A DNA stretch of 64,000 bases from Mesocentrotus franciscanus (lineage: Eukaryota > Echinodermata > Echinoidea > Camarodonta > Strongylocentrotidae): contig CP137671.1 in the NCBI GenBank assembly GCA_037976565.1, positions 14,648,556 through 14,712,555 on the forward strand, in the 5' to 3' direction. Position 1 is the first letter of the stretch. Every line of letters starts with the position of its first letter. The translations under genes were made by a program, and so were the position numbers. The notes beneath the pieces are model-generated. The model searched no databases and was not told the DNA's origin. It saw only the letters and a list, made by a program, of their open reading frames with translations. This document shows positions 1 through 10,000 of the stretch, one piece after another.

Positions 1-257
1 CTAGGATTCTCACCAAAACATAACACCCTTGAGCATGGAGATTTCAGGGGTAGGACAATTTCTCTCTAAGGGCAATTTTTTTCTCTCTCCAACAATGGAG
101 ACAAGGTTAAATAAATGTTATAAACAAACATTGCTTTGGTCGAACCACCCCATGTGATGCAACAATGCAATATTTCACTTGGTTTGGATGCAAGGCTGAC
201 ACATTCCTGTCAAGAAGCCTTCCTGTACAAACAGAAACATTCTGAAGTCCATCCCTT

Positions 258-563
258 AATAGGCCATTTCATAATGTACCGGTAATCAAATTTAATGCAT
301 AAATCTTTGTTTAACGCCTCGTTACAAATTATTTCATTCACCCGTTACAAATAATTGTATTTCAATAGTCAGAATGCAAATCTCACACATTCCATGTGTT
401 GTACATGTATGTTTGTCCTACCTAGCAACAATTAATGTATGCAATTTGCATTCTTACTATTGAAATTACATTTATTCGTAACAGGTGAATGAAATAATTT
501 GTAACGAGGCACTTAACAAAAATTTATGCATCAAATTTGATTACATTACAAAAATGGTCTATT
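258..563. repeat. Foldback (inverted repeat) element
   Basis: The left arm at about 258-385 is the imperfect reverse complement of about 436-563. Matching blocks include the stretch around 'aataggccatttc' on the left and 'aaaatggtctatt' on the right, and 'cctcgttacaaattattt' on the left against its complement on the right. A spacer of about 50 bases separates the arms. No protein is encoded. It lies in a malic enzyme intron and is probably a MITE or foldback transposon. Confidence 0.8.
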
Positions 564-1103
564 GTTGGACAACAAAGATTCAGAGTTTCAGACATTAGGA
601 GTACTTGATGAATGATAACACTATCCTTCTTAAGGGGCTTTGACACCGGCCGTGCGTAGAGTTGCGTAGTGTTGCGTACCGACTACGCCGAGCGTACGCG
701 GCACTACGCTGGCCTACGTAACTATACGCCGGGGTACGCGAAAGGGGACGCGAGAAGGACGCCAAACAATTAATGTAAGCAATTTGTATTCTTACTATTG
801 AAATTACATTTATTCGTAACAGGTGAATGAAATAATTTGTAACGAGGCACTTAACAAAAATTTATGCATCAAATTTGATTACATTACAAAAATGGTCTAT
901 TGTTGGACAACAAAGATTCAGAGTTTCAGACATTAGGAGTACTTGATGAATGATAACACTATCCTTCTTAAGGGGCTTTCACACCGGGCCGTTCGTAGAG
1001 TTGCGTAGTGTTGCGTACCGACTACGCCGAGCGTACGCGGCACTACGCTGGCCTACGTAACTATACGCCGGGGTATGCGAACGGGGACGCGAGAAGGACG
1101 CCA
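428..1103. repeat. 338-bp tandem direct duplication
   Basis: About 428-765 is repeated almost exactly at about 766-1103, an offset of 338 bases. Each unit holds the right arm of the preceding foldback plus the head of a TACGC-rich element. The few differences suggest a recent duplication. Confidence 0.85.
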
Positions 1104-1556
1104 AAAATTAAACATGTTTAATTTTTTTCGCGTACTTTCGGCGTAGTCACTAGACGCCAAAGGTACGGTTTTGTACACAAGCCTACACAACACTACGCTA
1201 CTGTACACCAAGCCTACGCAACACTACGCTACTGTACGCCATGGCTACGCAACTTTCGCCAGTCTGACGAGGCAGTAGAAGCTTGCACACACAGTAAGCA
1301 ACCGTACGCAACCGTGAGCAAACCAGTACGCCAGGCCTACGTAAACGTACGCAACCCTACGCTTGTTATACGCCGTAGGTACGCGGTGCCTACATGTATG
1401 CACAGGGTATGTAACCATACGCCAATCGTACGCCAGCCTACGCAAAACCTATAACGCAGGGACTACGCCGAAGCAACATTTTTTCATGAATACGCAGCCT
1501 AATTTCAGCATAGTCAGTACGCCACACTACACAGATCCGGTGTGAAAGGGGCTTTA
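969..1556. mobile_element. TACGC/GCGTA-rich MITE-like element
   Basis: The left end reads 'ggctttcacaccgg' and the right end reads 'ccggtgtgaaagg', a terminal inverted repeat of about 12 bases centred on CTTTCACACCGG. The interior is crowded with TACGC and GCGTA pentamers on both strands. A truncated head of the same element is at 632-763. No transposase is present, so it looks non-autonomous. Short apparent ORFs here (1245-1445, 1363-1545) are by-products of the pentamer repetition. Confidence 0.7.
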
Positions 1557-1660
1557 GATCTTATACAAATAAAGTAGCCTTTATCTCTCAAAGCAAGTAT
1601 AATATAAATGTATGATTCTAAAGGTGCAAATAGCTGCTTGACGAATATCATCAATGGCTC

Positions 1661-1952
1661 CTGGGGAGTGTTTCACAAAGACTAATATCGACTTTAAGTT
1701 GGACTTAACTATGGCAGGCCGTTCATGCCACTGTTTGCTCTCACCATTTTAGTAGTGGCATTGGTCTCTCAAGGGGCGTACAAATCATGGTCACAAATCT
1801 ACAGAATTTACCTTTTTTGATAGTTCATTATTGAAGGAAAAAGTGTTTAATATCTAAAGATCATAATGGTGAGAGCAAACAGTGGCATGAACGGCCTGCC
1901 ATAGTTAAGTCCAACTTAAAGTCGATCTTAGTCTTTGTGAAACACCCCCCTG
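1661..1952. mobile_element. MITE family A, copy 1
   Basis: The ends are 'ctggggagtgtttcacaaag' and 'ctttgtgaaacacccccct'. The inverted arms are about 85 bases (1661-1749 against about 1867-1952) around an AT-rich centre. A second copy with the same ends is at 48341-48653, which establishes it as a dispersed family. It is non-coding and lies in a malic enzyme intron. From 1953 to the exon at 2323 I see only AT-rich intron. Confidence 0.85.
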
Positions 1953-2322
1953 TTATCTCAAGATGGTTAATTACTGAAGCCTTCTTATTTGCTAACTGCT
2001 CAAATGTCAATACCCTAATGTCCTCTACTTTATTGATTAATGTACATGTGCACATTTTGAAGTTTGTTAATTGCCACTTTACATCACATCAAAATGCTAA
2101 ATGCTTACTTTTATTGTTAGGCAAATCATAACGATAATAATCGACCTGTTTCGCAGTCCAACGACAGGCCACTTTTGCGACTACCATACGTGCATTATTT
2201 TTTAGGTCGCTTTTATAGCTTTCTCTTTCTTTACTAAATTCTTTCTTGAGCTTTCATGTATTAATTTATCTCATTCTTGTTGAAAAATGTAAACATTTTC
2301 ATTCAATTTAATAAGTTCTTAC

Positions 2323-2523
2323 CTTGACGTTTTGCTCTGGCCAGGAAGCGATGATGTCACGAACATGTCCCTTATCGTACTTGGTAATGAAGAGCCCCCT
2401 AGGGCGACGGAAGATGTAGCCATACCGTTGGCATGCCAACCCAACAGTGGGCGTGTACACAATGGGCATCATCTCAGTGATGTGGTTACACATGACCCTG
2501 TAGAACAGTTTCTCGTTGCGATC
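2323..2523 (-). CDS. Malic enzyme, coding exon 3
   Basis: Malic enzyme oxidatively decarboxylates malate to pyruvate with reduction of NAD(P)+. Translated on the minus strand, this 201-base exon gives 67 residues running from [10 protein letters not shown] through [16 protein letters not shown] and IFRRPRGLF to SWPEQNVK. This is the core of the N-terminal malic domain; the tyrosine of YTPTVG (residue 106 of the joined product) corresponds to the catalytic tyrosine of animal malic enzymes. The acceptor ends ...catgtag before GATCGC and the donor is AAG|gtaag. Both boundaries are phase 0, so it joins exon 2 cleanly (LMDLQ-DRNEK is the expected family junction). The next exon, with the cofactor-binding region, lies beyond the left edge. 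NADP against NAD preference cannot be judged from this part. Confidence 0.95.
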
Positions 2524-2975
2524 CTACATGAAAAGAAACACCAAAGTGTAAAAAATATTAATTTCATAAATATTCTCTGTTACACAAGTCATATCATGAA
2601 GCTACATGTAAGTCACCGGGTCATTGCGGCAGATAAGCCTTGTGCAAAACAAGTTATGTAATACAGTCTTCTACAACCATGACTTCTATGGAGAAAAGTC
2701 ATTGAAAAGAATATATAAACAGGAAATAAAATCATACATTGATCTCATTTGTGAATCCTTACAACAAAGATTATGAGCCAGATGGGGAGAATCCCTAAAA
2801 GTTTCACCACTTAAAAACGAGTACATCTGTAAATAAAATTCTATGTGATGATACAGGGGTAGATCCAGGATTTTGTAAATATTCTTACAAATTGATGACA
2901 ATTTTTTTTTATTAAATGATTTCAAGTGCTACCTGTCCCCATGACACAAGCATTATAGAAACACCTTAATCATAC

Positions 2976-3130
2976 CTGTAGGTCCATAAGATGTACATAC
3001 ATGTAGTTAACTTTAATATCTACAGGACTGTGGTCTTTGAGGTTGTGTAAGATCCTTTCTTCCTGTAGCTCCATAGAGCTAATGGCAGGTTGCAGCAAGC
3101 CAAGTGTACCATGTGTCATCAAGATGGATC
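2976..3130 (-). pseudogene. Duplicate malic enzyme exon 2 (copy A), possibly alternative
   Basis: It retains SSMELQEERILHNLKDHSP and ends HLMDLQ with a good donor (CAG|gtatg) in phase 0. The first third of the exon is replaced by unrelated sequence, and an insertion lies before the LMDLQ end. I see no acceptor that would enter in phase 0. The flanking intron sequence (about 2938-2990) is duplicated too, matching about 3208-3255. It is most likely a decayed duplicate, but because the donor and 3' frame survive, alternative use is not excluded. Confidence 0.6.
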
Positions 3131-3247
3131 CATCATCTACAATGTATGTGTTACCTTATCACCATGATCCTTGTTATGACTGCTGGTGGCCATTAAAATC
3201 AATCTCTTACCCATGACACAAGCATAACAGAAACACCATAAACGTAC

Positions 3248-3403
3248 CTGTAGGTCCATAAGCTGTACATATTTATCTAGAGGACTGTGGTCTTTGAGAT
3301 TGTGTAAGATCCTTTCTTCCTGTAGCTCCATAGAGCTGATGACTGGTGGAAGTAAGCCATGAATACCCAGTGCCTGGCGTTCCCTCAAGGTGAATGCTGT
3401 ACC
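3248..3403 (-). CDS. Malic enzyme, coding exon 2
   Basis: This 156-base, 52-codon exon encodes GTAFTLRERQALGIHGLLPP, then a helix-rich stretch ending in KYVQLMDLQ. The FTL-ERQ-L-IHGLLPP signature is diagnostic for the malic enzyme N-terminus. It is bounded by acceptor 'ataatacag' and donor CAG|gtacg, both phase 0. It is the only intact copy of a cassette present four times in tandem (about 2976-3822); the other copies carry indels, a stop or a lost boundary. It joins exon 1 (ends LNK) to exon 3 (starts DRNEK). Confidence 0.95.
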
Positions 3404-3485
3404 CTGTATTATGCAATAAAATAAGATAAAGGTAGTACATAAGTTTTGGTCTGAAAAAGAGTAGACAGTCTAGACACAAGTCTCG

Positions 3486-3822
3486 AACATGTAAAGGACT
3501 GTGGTCTTCGAGGTTGTGTATGATCCTTTCTTCCTGTAGCTCCATGGAGCTGATGACAGGTAGTAGCAAGCCATGGATACCCAGTGCCTGGCGTTCCTCA
3601 AGGTAAATGCTGTACCCTGTATTATTCAATAAAGTAAGATACAGGTAGTACAGGGTGTACATAAGTTTTGGTCTGAAAAGAGTGGGCACAAGTCTCGAAC
3701 ATGTAGAGGACTGTTGTCTTTCAGGTTGTCTAGAATATTTTCTTATTGTAGCTCCATAGAGCTGATGACGGTGGAAATAAGCCATGGATACCCAATGACT
3801 GGCATTCTCTCAAGGTGAATGC
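3486..3822 (-). pseudogene. Two decayed malic enzyme exon 2 copies (C and D)
   Basis: Copy C (about 3490-3616) still matches ERQALGIHGLL and SSMELQEERIIHNLEDHSP but has a one-base deletion after 'accttgagg' and lacks the 3' end and donor. Copy D (about 3695-3822) has an in-frame stop just after SSMELQ and more substitutions. Shared anchor blocks at 3068, 3325, 3539 and 3751 show spacings of about 257, 214 and 212 bases across the array. Confidence 0.8.
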
Positions 3823-3830
3823 AGAATACT

Positions 3831-5439
3831 GTATGATGGGGAGCCCTCAGCCCTACAGGTGTATGTCTGCACACCTACAATCTAACTTGAAATTGACGAG
3901 GATCTTCTTTTACATTCCTCTAATGCTTACTCTGAAATTAAGCCCAGCGTACACACTACACAATCTGACTACGATCGGATATTGAAAGAATTTGCAATAG
4001 CATTTCAATGGTCACATGATTAATAAAATCTCAATTTCAAGTAATTTCATGAGGAAAAGCTAAATCGGCTCAGAATCGCAATGATGTCAGACCAGTAGTG
4101 CGATTGTCTACGATTTGAAGGCTACTCGGCTTCTATTCTATAGAAGCTCTATACATTCAATCCCTGCAATAATAGAGACCAAAAATATCATTTTTACTGC
4201 AGTACTACCAGAACAGGATTATTGAATGACAATGGGAGGGTGATATAAACTGATAATGTTGCCGTAAGGCATTATTGATCATTAATGATAACATACTGTA
4301 CATGTACATAAACTCCAATTCATGACAATGCGGCACAATGACTTGGCAGTTTTATTGCAGGTCATAATCAGATTAAAATTTATGTCAATATTGATAGGCT
4401 CTAAGTTCTGAATTTGCCTTACTTTCAATCAACACGTTACTTTAAGTACATACATGTACATGTATTATGCCATAATGCCAGCAAATAAAATAATGATTTG
4501 TGAATTTACGCACTATTTTTGTCTCTTTCCCTTTTGTTTTTCTGTAGTAGCAGAAATTTTCATAGAGACAGTACTACATGTATGAATATTCCTGACAATT
4601 GTTTCTGCAGCAAAAACAAACAAAAAATTGTCATGATGTGCAGTTTAATGATGCGATATATCAGGAATTAGGGGGCCTGCAACCTCTGTGAACCTGACCA
4701 TTCTATTTCTAGAAACCTTTAAAAGTCCCATGCATATACAGAATATCTGAGCCATGTTGCATAGAACTTATCCTTTACAATGCCATCAATATTAACTACA
4801 TGTACCATCACTACCATGGCAACATCACTCAACAACCAGTGAGAATCAAGGTTTCCATGGAAGTTACCATCAATGGCAAAGTATTCATAAATGCTAAGTT
4901 TCATGCAACGAGAGCCCTGGTACAGTAAGTCCTATGAAAATACCAATGAATATGATCAAATAACTTCTTTCTTTTTTTTACAAAGCATACACACCAAAAT
5001 CACAGTATATGTAAATGTAAATAACGCAATGTCAGCAAAACAGAAGGGAAAAAAAAGAGCAAATCTGCTGTTCATACATGTAGACTCAATCCCAAAAGAG
5101 CATAGTATTAGTAGGCCTAATGTCATTTCCTAGTTTACAATGCATTGTTCTCTCTATAAATAGAGAATACTCTGTGATGGTAGGTAAACCTAGAATTGGA
5201 ATTTGGAATGACCAGATCATATGTTGTTAACACAAGACAGGGTCAGTTCCTAATGCATGCTGGCTCTGGGTCTCTCTCTCTCTCTCTCTCTCTCATCTTT
5301 ACTTGTCAATATTTGGTTACAACACACCCACTTCATTAAGATGCAGAATTCAGGATGAAATATTTCAATGCACATCCAGGTTCTACAATAGACATGTATG
5401 ATGGGGGGCTGGGTGTCCGGACACTTAATATTATTAACA
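3831..5439. other. Malic enzyme intron 1, left part
   Basis: No exon is seen. It is AT-rich intronic sequence with TACATGTA motifs and a (TC)n microsatellite at about 5270-5294. Confidence 0.6.
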
Positions 5440-5660
5440 AACATAAAGCCTTCTCTTTTGCCTTCACATCGAACAAAAAATTATGCATCAAATAGCACAA
5501 ACCGACATGAATATTTGTCCTTCATAATGTTGTCCAACATAAATCTTAGAAGATTTATGAAATATTAATTGTAAACTTCTTCAAATTGCCGTTTTTAAAT
5601 CACCTGTCCGAAACGCAACCTGTCCGACACACAACCTCTGGGTATACAGTGTACATGTAC
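5440..5660. repeat. Dispersed repeat family R1, copy 1
   Basis: It shares an ordered set of blocks with about 6705-6945 and 8262-8475: 'ttttgcctt', 'atcaaatagcac', 'ttgtc(c/t)aacat', 'tttatgaaat', 'cttcaaattgc', 'gtccgaaca' and 'tgggta'. The three copies are diverged, hence old. No coding potential. Confidence 0.7.
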
Positions 5661-6704
5661 ATGTAAAGTTAGGGTGAGGGTTAGGGCTGTCATAATTGCA
5701 TTTTTCAAAACCTACTACTACCCAGGGTATTTCAAAAGACAGTGAGACTGAGTGATCAATCATAAAATGCATGAAAAATATGCCTTTCAGATATTATACA
5801 GTTTGTGTTTGTGTTGCTGATTTAATCATATTCCATGTCTAATCAAAATGTATCTTTGCCATTGTTGTATCGCAACAATGGACACTGGACAGTGATATCT
5901 TTCCATCATGCGTCCATGCAAAATGCATGCAATGCTCTACATTATTACTCTACATAAAAACGTCTCTCACAATGCCATAACTTTAAGTAATCCTTGCCTT
6001 TACAGTATATTTTGGGACACAGGTACTGGTATTGTAGACCTCCAATACCAGCACAATGAACACACTACCTTCTCTTATATTTTAATTACTTCCTGACACC
6101 AGAAGCAATAAACCCATCGTCTGTTCTTCAAACAGTTCATAGGTATGTTCTTTTATGTTGGGAAATATATGGGTATTTAAAGTACATAAAAAAAATATCA
6201 CAAAATAAGCAGGCAAAGCCTAAGCGTGTGGGAAAAAAAAATCAAAAATCAAAATAAACAAATCAGAAATTTGCATTTCTTTTTACTTATAAGTTATAGT
6301 CTAGCATGTTGTGTAAATGTTGTAAATATAAAATCATTTTGCAGTTGCTTGTTACGGTTAATATATTTGAATTCAATTAGAAATAACCAAAATAACAAAT
6401 AAATATATGATGGGGTGACCAAAGTTCGCAGTAATTTTTAAAAATATTAGGAAATGTGATATTGGATCCATGATTTCTCATATTCTATACAAATTTATTT
6501 GGTTCAATGATTACCAAATGGACTGCAAAGTTTTTTTACTACAAATTGGTGCAACTAGAAAATTTATCGTTGAATTACGGGGATATAGCAAACTCACAAT
6601 TCAATGTCGGATTGGAATGCACTGCAACTCAAGAAAAAGCCTTTTTTCCCGCACGGGAGTTTAAAGCCGATTTATCACAAAAAGCGATCAATCATGTTTA
6701 AGAT
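5661..6704. other. Malic enzyme intron 1, middle part
   Basis: AT-rich intron. I see no exon, RNA gene or recognisable element. Confidence 0.5.
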
Positions 6705-6945
6705 GATCGCATATTTTGCCTTTGGATTTAACGAAATGTACATGTATGCATCAAATAAGAACTAACCATCATAAACATTAAGATCTAGAATCTATGCTTT
6801 ATTAATATTATTATAATTGTCTAACATAAAGCCTTAGGCCTAGATAGAAGTTGAACTAGAAGATTTATGAAACTTCTTCAATTCAAATTGCTGTTTAACT
6901 TTAAAACAACTGTCTGGACACACAACATCTGGGTATTTATAAATT
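6705..6945. repeat. Dispersed repeat family R1, copy 2
   Basis: Diverged copy of the block at 5440-5660, with 'ttttgcctttggattt', 'ttgtctaacataa', 'agatttatgaaa' and 'cacacaacatctgggta' in the same order, plus a small insertion of AT-rich sequence. Confidence 0.65.
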
Positions 6946-7293
6946 TGTAAGTCATCTGACTGAGAGAGACTCTAGCTGATAATATTAGGTTAATTAGATT
7001 GTTGAATGAGTCTAGAGTCCAAATATGGCGAATGGAATTATAAACAGCAGGACATTCATCACACCATTAGCAGCTGCCGCGTGCCGCGCCGCACCATCGG
7101 GAGAGCGATCGTACGATAAAGTCCGTCGCGATCGCGCAGAACGTTTTGAGATTTACAATAACTGTCAAAGTGGTCAGCCTGCCTGCCGTACCCATACTCG
7201 CCAGAACTCTGGGGTTGTCCGTGTAGCAAATCCCACAGGCTAATTACGGGACGTTTAAAAAACATGAAATCATTTTCAACATCAAATATCTAC
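6946..7293. other. CpG-rich start of malic enzyme intron 1
   Basis: About 7070-7150 is unusually rich in CpG and has CGATCG and TCGCGATCGCG palindromes, in contrast to the AT-rich surroundings. It lies just downstream of coding exon 1, so it may be the downstream edge of the promoter CpG island or hold enhancer elements. A 72-codon open frame here has no recognisable homology. Confidence 0.4.
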
Positions 7294-7386
7294 CTTATTC
7301 AGCTTTGTATCCCGCATAATATCAGGTCCATAATGTCTGGAATTCTGGAGATGGTCCCTCTGGGAATGTTTTGGTGCTGACGACAT
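7294..7386 (-). CDS. Malic enzyme, coding exon 1 (start)
   Basis: On the minus strand this 93-base segment starts with ATG (context TTAACAATGTCG) and encodes 31 residues beginning MSSAPKHSQRD and ending MRDTKLNK. It stops at donor AAG|gtaga in phase 0. Joined to exon 2 it gives RDTKLNK-GTAFTLRERQ, matching the usual animal malic enzyme layout, where a short variable N-terminus precedes LNK-xAFTLEERQ. I see no clear mitochondrial presequence, so a cytosolic product is plausible. An upstream non-coding exon cannot be excluded. Confidence 0.9.
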
Positions 7387-7860
7387 TGTTAAAATAGTGG
7401 ATTTCTCGGGTTAATCACGAAGTTATTAAGCAGCTTTGTTTCAAGTAAAGACTCGTATGTTGCAGCTAGCTAACTAGTAAACAACATGCGCGCACACAAA
7501 CAGCTGATCGATCGCGCGAGCGCACACGCCCCGGTGTAGTCTCTAAATGCAGACAGTAGTTTAACTTTCAACAAAAACAATAACAAAAAAACACACATAA
7601 AATGTGTCTTGAGCAAATTCGAACAAAAAATTAATATTTGTGCCCAATAATAAAAAATAGCAAGAGAAATTACATTGCATGGCATAATAAGCAGTGTAGA
7701 ATCTTACAATTCAGACCACATATTACACATAACGACTAACAAGGGTCTGTGTCTCCAAACTACACTACACGGAGTATCAGTCCAGCTGAGCAAACTGTAC
7801 TGAGCTAGCTACGGGCTACTAGATTGGGACGCGAGGGCTCGGCGAGGGCTCGTCTGTAAT
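7387..7860 (-). promoter_or_regulatory. Probable malic enzyme promoter and 5'UTR region
   Basis: It lies directly upstream of the start codon on the minus strand. A CpG-containing block at about 7488-7535 (with CGATCGCGCGAGCGCACACG) suggests a CpG-type promoter. I see no convincing TATA box or initiator. Placement rests on position and composition only. Confidence 0.4.
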
Positions 7861-7914
7861 CCCTATTCAGCTAATCTTTTAACAATAGAATAAGAGACAA
7901 GACCCAAGACCACT

Positions 7915-8124
7915 ATGAAACGATCAATAAATAAAGCCAACAAAGGAGGTTTACCGTTATATTCTAATTCAACTGCTTGGGAGAAATTTAAAAAGAAAAT
8001 TATTCCTGCAGTTAAATTCTGTATCAGCAAAGAGTACAAGTATTTCAAAAGACCTCGAGGAGCTCTTCTTTTGAAAGCAGACTACAATATTGATGGACCT
8101 ATATTGAAAAGAAAAATGAGATGA
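7915..8124 (+). CDS. Unrecognised 69-codon ORF
   Basis: It has an ATG start and TGA stop, and a lysine/arginine-rich product beginning MKRSINKANKGG and ending GPILKRKMR. Composition looks protein-like, but I recognise no family, there is no clear splice context, and it lies among dispersed repeats. It could be a fragment of a mobile element or chance. Confidence 0.15.
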   Translation: MKRSINKANKGGLPLYSNSTAWEKFKKKIIPAVKFCISKEYKYFKRPRGALLLKADYNIDGPILKRKMR

Positions 8125-8261
8125 GTTTTTCATCCCATTGAAATTATCGTTTGCCTTGCCCATTATAACAGTTGGTAATTCTACTACCGATACCAGAGTT
8201 ACAAAAGTGACATTTTAAAAGTTATGAAGGTGAAGAAATGTAGGCAAATGGGGGAGGGGGG

Positions 8262-8475
8262 GTTCTGGACGCTTAACGAAAATAAAGCCATTACTTTTGC
8301 CTTTGGATTTTAAGAAAAAGTAACCATCAAATAGCACTAACAATCATACATATTTGTCATTTATAATATTGTCTAACATAATGCTTAAAATATTTATGAA
8401 ATATTGCATGTTATTATCTTCAAATTGCTGGTTTAAATCAACCGTCCGAACACACAACATTTGGGTACCGGTATA
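8262..8475. repeat. Dispersed repeat family R1, copy 3
   Basis: Same ordered blocks as 5440-5660, including 'atcaaatagcactaac', 'tattgtctaacataa', 'cttcaaattgctggttt' and 'gtccgaacacacaac'. It lies about 0.9 kb upstream of the malic enzyme start. Confidence 0.7.
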
Positions 8476-8714
8476 CTTGTGTTTCCCATGCTCATCATAT
8501 TCTCCTTGGATGAGTAATGAGGAAAGTCCTTTGGAAGTGCATAGAGACTTTATGTAGTGATTGCTTCTTTAATCTAAGTAATTTATCTTCATTCAAATTT
8601 GATATATGTTTTATTGAGGTACTGTTTATGTGTGTGTTATTTTGTCTGATTTAATTTCCATCGATTTGTCTGCTTTGATTCAACAGAGTAACAGACTTTA
8701 AAGAGAAAGACCAG

Positions 8715-8935
8715 TCTGGTCTTGCGATTGCATTGTGAAAGAAACGTTGTGGAATCGATCAGAAAAGGTTGATCATCTAGCATATAATTATTGGTATGTA
8801 CTGCAAGGTTCTGGAATCATCAAAATGATAAGAAATTTAGCCCAGTCTTGGTAAAGTTACAAGCACTGTACACAGAAAGATGTATATGGGACTACGCGAC
8901 CACGTGCGATATCTATTTGGTCCCAATAGATATAA
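8715..8935. repeat. Dispersed repeat family R2, copy 1
   Basis: It matches 57628-57850 over about 200 bases, including 'gtggaatcgatcagaaaagg', 'tactgcaaggttctggaatc' and 'aagatgtatatggg'. Identity looks high apart from scattered substitutions. The ends are not defined; a 105-codon ORF overlapping it (8791-9108) is not credible. Confidence 0.75.
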
Positions 8936-9184
8936 TAATTTACCAAATATATCAATTAGTAGGCGGTTTCCCGACTTTCACGGCAAAATTTGTATCATCA
9001 CGTATTAGTCAAAACATATTCTTTCACATGATTGGTAATGAGAGCTTCCATTTCATTTTTTTGAGAGAGGGGCGTTTCCAAAACTGGTCTTTACCTTTAA
9101 CATTTTAACTGGTTGTAAAACTGGTACTGAGAGAAAATAGGAATATTAAATTTTCTGTTTCAGAGAAAAATACATGTAGGTGGA

Positions 9185-9400
9185 GGTGTCGTTGTATAGT
9201 GGTTCATTCACTTGACTCTCAATCCAAGGGTTGAGGGTTTGAATCTCAGCCTGGCACTAACATCCTTTAGCAAGACATTAATCCACATTTGCCACTCTCC
9301 ACCCAGGTGTAAATGGGTACCTGGCAATAGCTGGGGTAATACTAATTGCAGGGTCCTCAGCAAGAAAAGCATATCATTATTATTATCATTATTATTATTT
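9185..9400 (+). mobile_element. tRNA-derived SINE
   Basis: The head resembles a tRNA, with an A-box-like 'tatagtggttcattcac' and B-box-like 'gggtttgaatctc', the spacing expected of an internal RNA polymerase III promoter. The CTC in the anticodon position suggests tRNA-Glu ancestry. The body contains 'aatgggtacctggc', a motif seen in SINE tails of many marine invertebrates. It ends in an ATT-rich simple tail (9374-9400). SINEs of this kind depend on a LINE partner for retrotransposition. Confidence 0.75.
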
Positions 9401-9815
9401 TCCAGATAGCAATGATGACTCTATGCATAACAAAAATATTGTATGGCCGCTGACAGCAGCTCAAACCACGAAAACTGGGCAAAATGAAAAAATGAAGAAA
9501 GAAAAAAAAGTCACCCCCATTCAATTTTGTTTTTTCTTTAAACATATAGATATGATGTGAACAATAACAAAAACAACTAAATTGTTTACATAAATAATGT
9601 AAGTCAATTTCTGGTCCATTCCAATACACGATATTTAATAGAGAAATATTCAGTTAATATCAGCCCCTAAAAAAACTCCAGACAATAATCAATTGAACTA
9701 GGGACTAGGGTCTAGAATTTTTTACAGGTTTCATTAGACTTTCAGCACAATTTTGTTTTACTGATTTATCAGAATACTAGAAAGAATGCCCAAGATTAAT
9801 GACAATAGATTTAGA
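9401..9815. other. Intergenic, nothing recognised
   Basis: AT-rich sequence without supported features. Confidence 0.5.
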
Positions 9816-10000
9816 ATCATTATTTATTCATTTATCTATTTATTCATTCATTCATTTATTTTTAAAATCTTTTTACTCATTCGTTCATTTATTTATTTAT
9901 TCATTCATTCATTTATTCAATTATCTACTTTACTTAGATCTAGACCTACTTACTTATTTACTTACTCACTTATTTGTTCATTTATTTATTTATTGAAGCA
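9816..10000. repeat. TTTA/TTCA tetranucleotide low-complexity repeat
   Basis: An interrupted run of TTTA, TTCA and TTTC tetranucleotides on the plus strand. ORFs read through it (leucine/isoleucine/phenylalanine/serine-rich) are artefacts. Confidence 0.9.

Noticed and set aside
7025..7243. 72-codon ORF next to malic enzyme exon 1
   Set aside because: It lies in the CpG-rich intron start on the opposite strand; an open frame is expected by composition.
8791..9108. 105-codon ORF as a gene
   Set aside because: It largely overlaps dispersed repeat R2; the second copy at 57628 does not keep the frame open.
9185..9260. Functional tRNA-Glu gene
   Set aside because: Degenerate cloverleaf, and the sequence continues into a SINE body.
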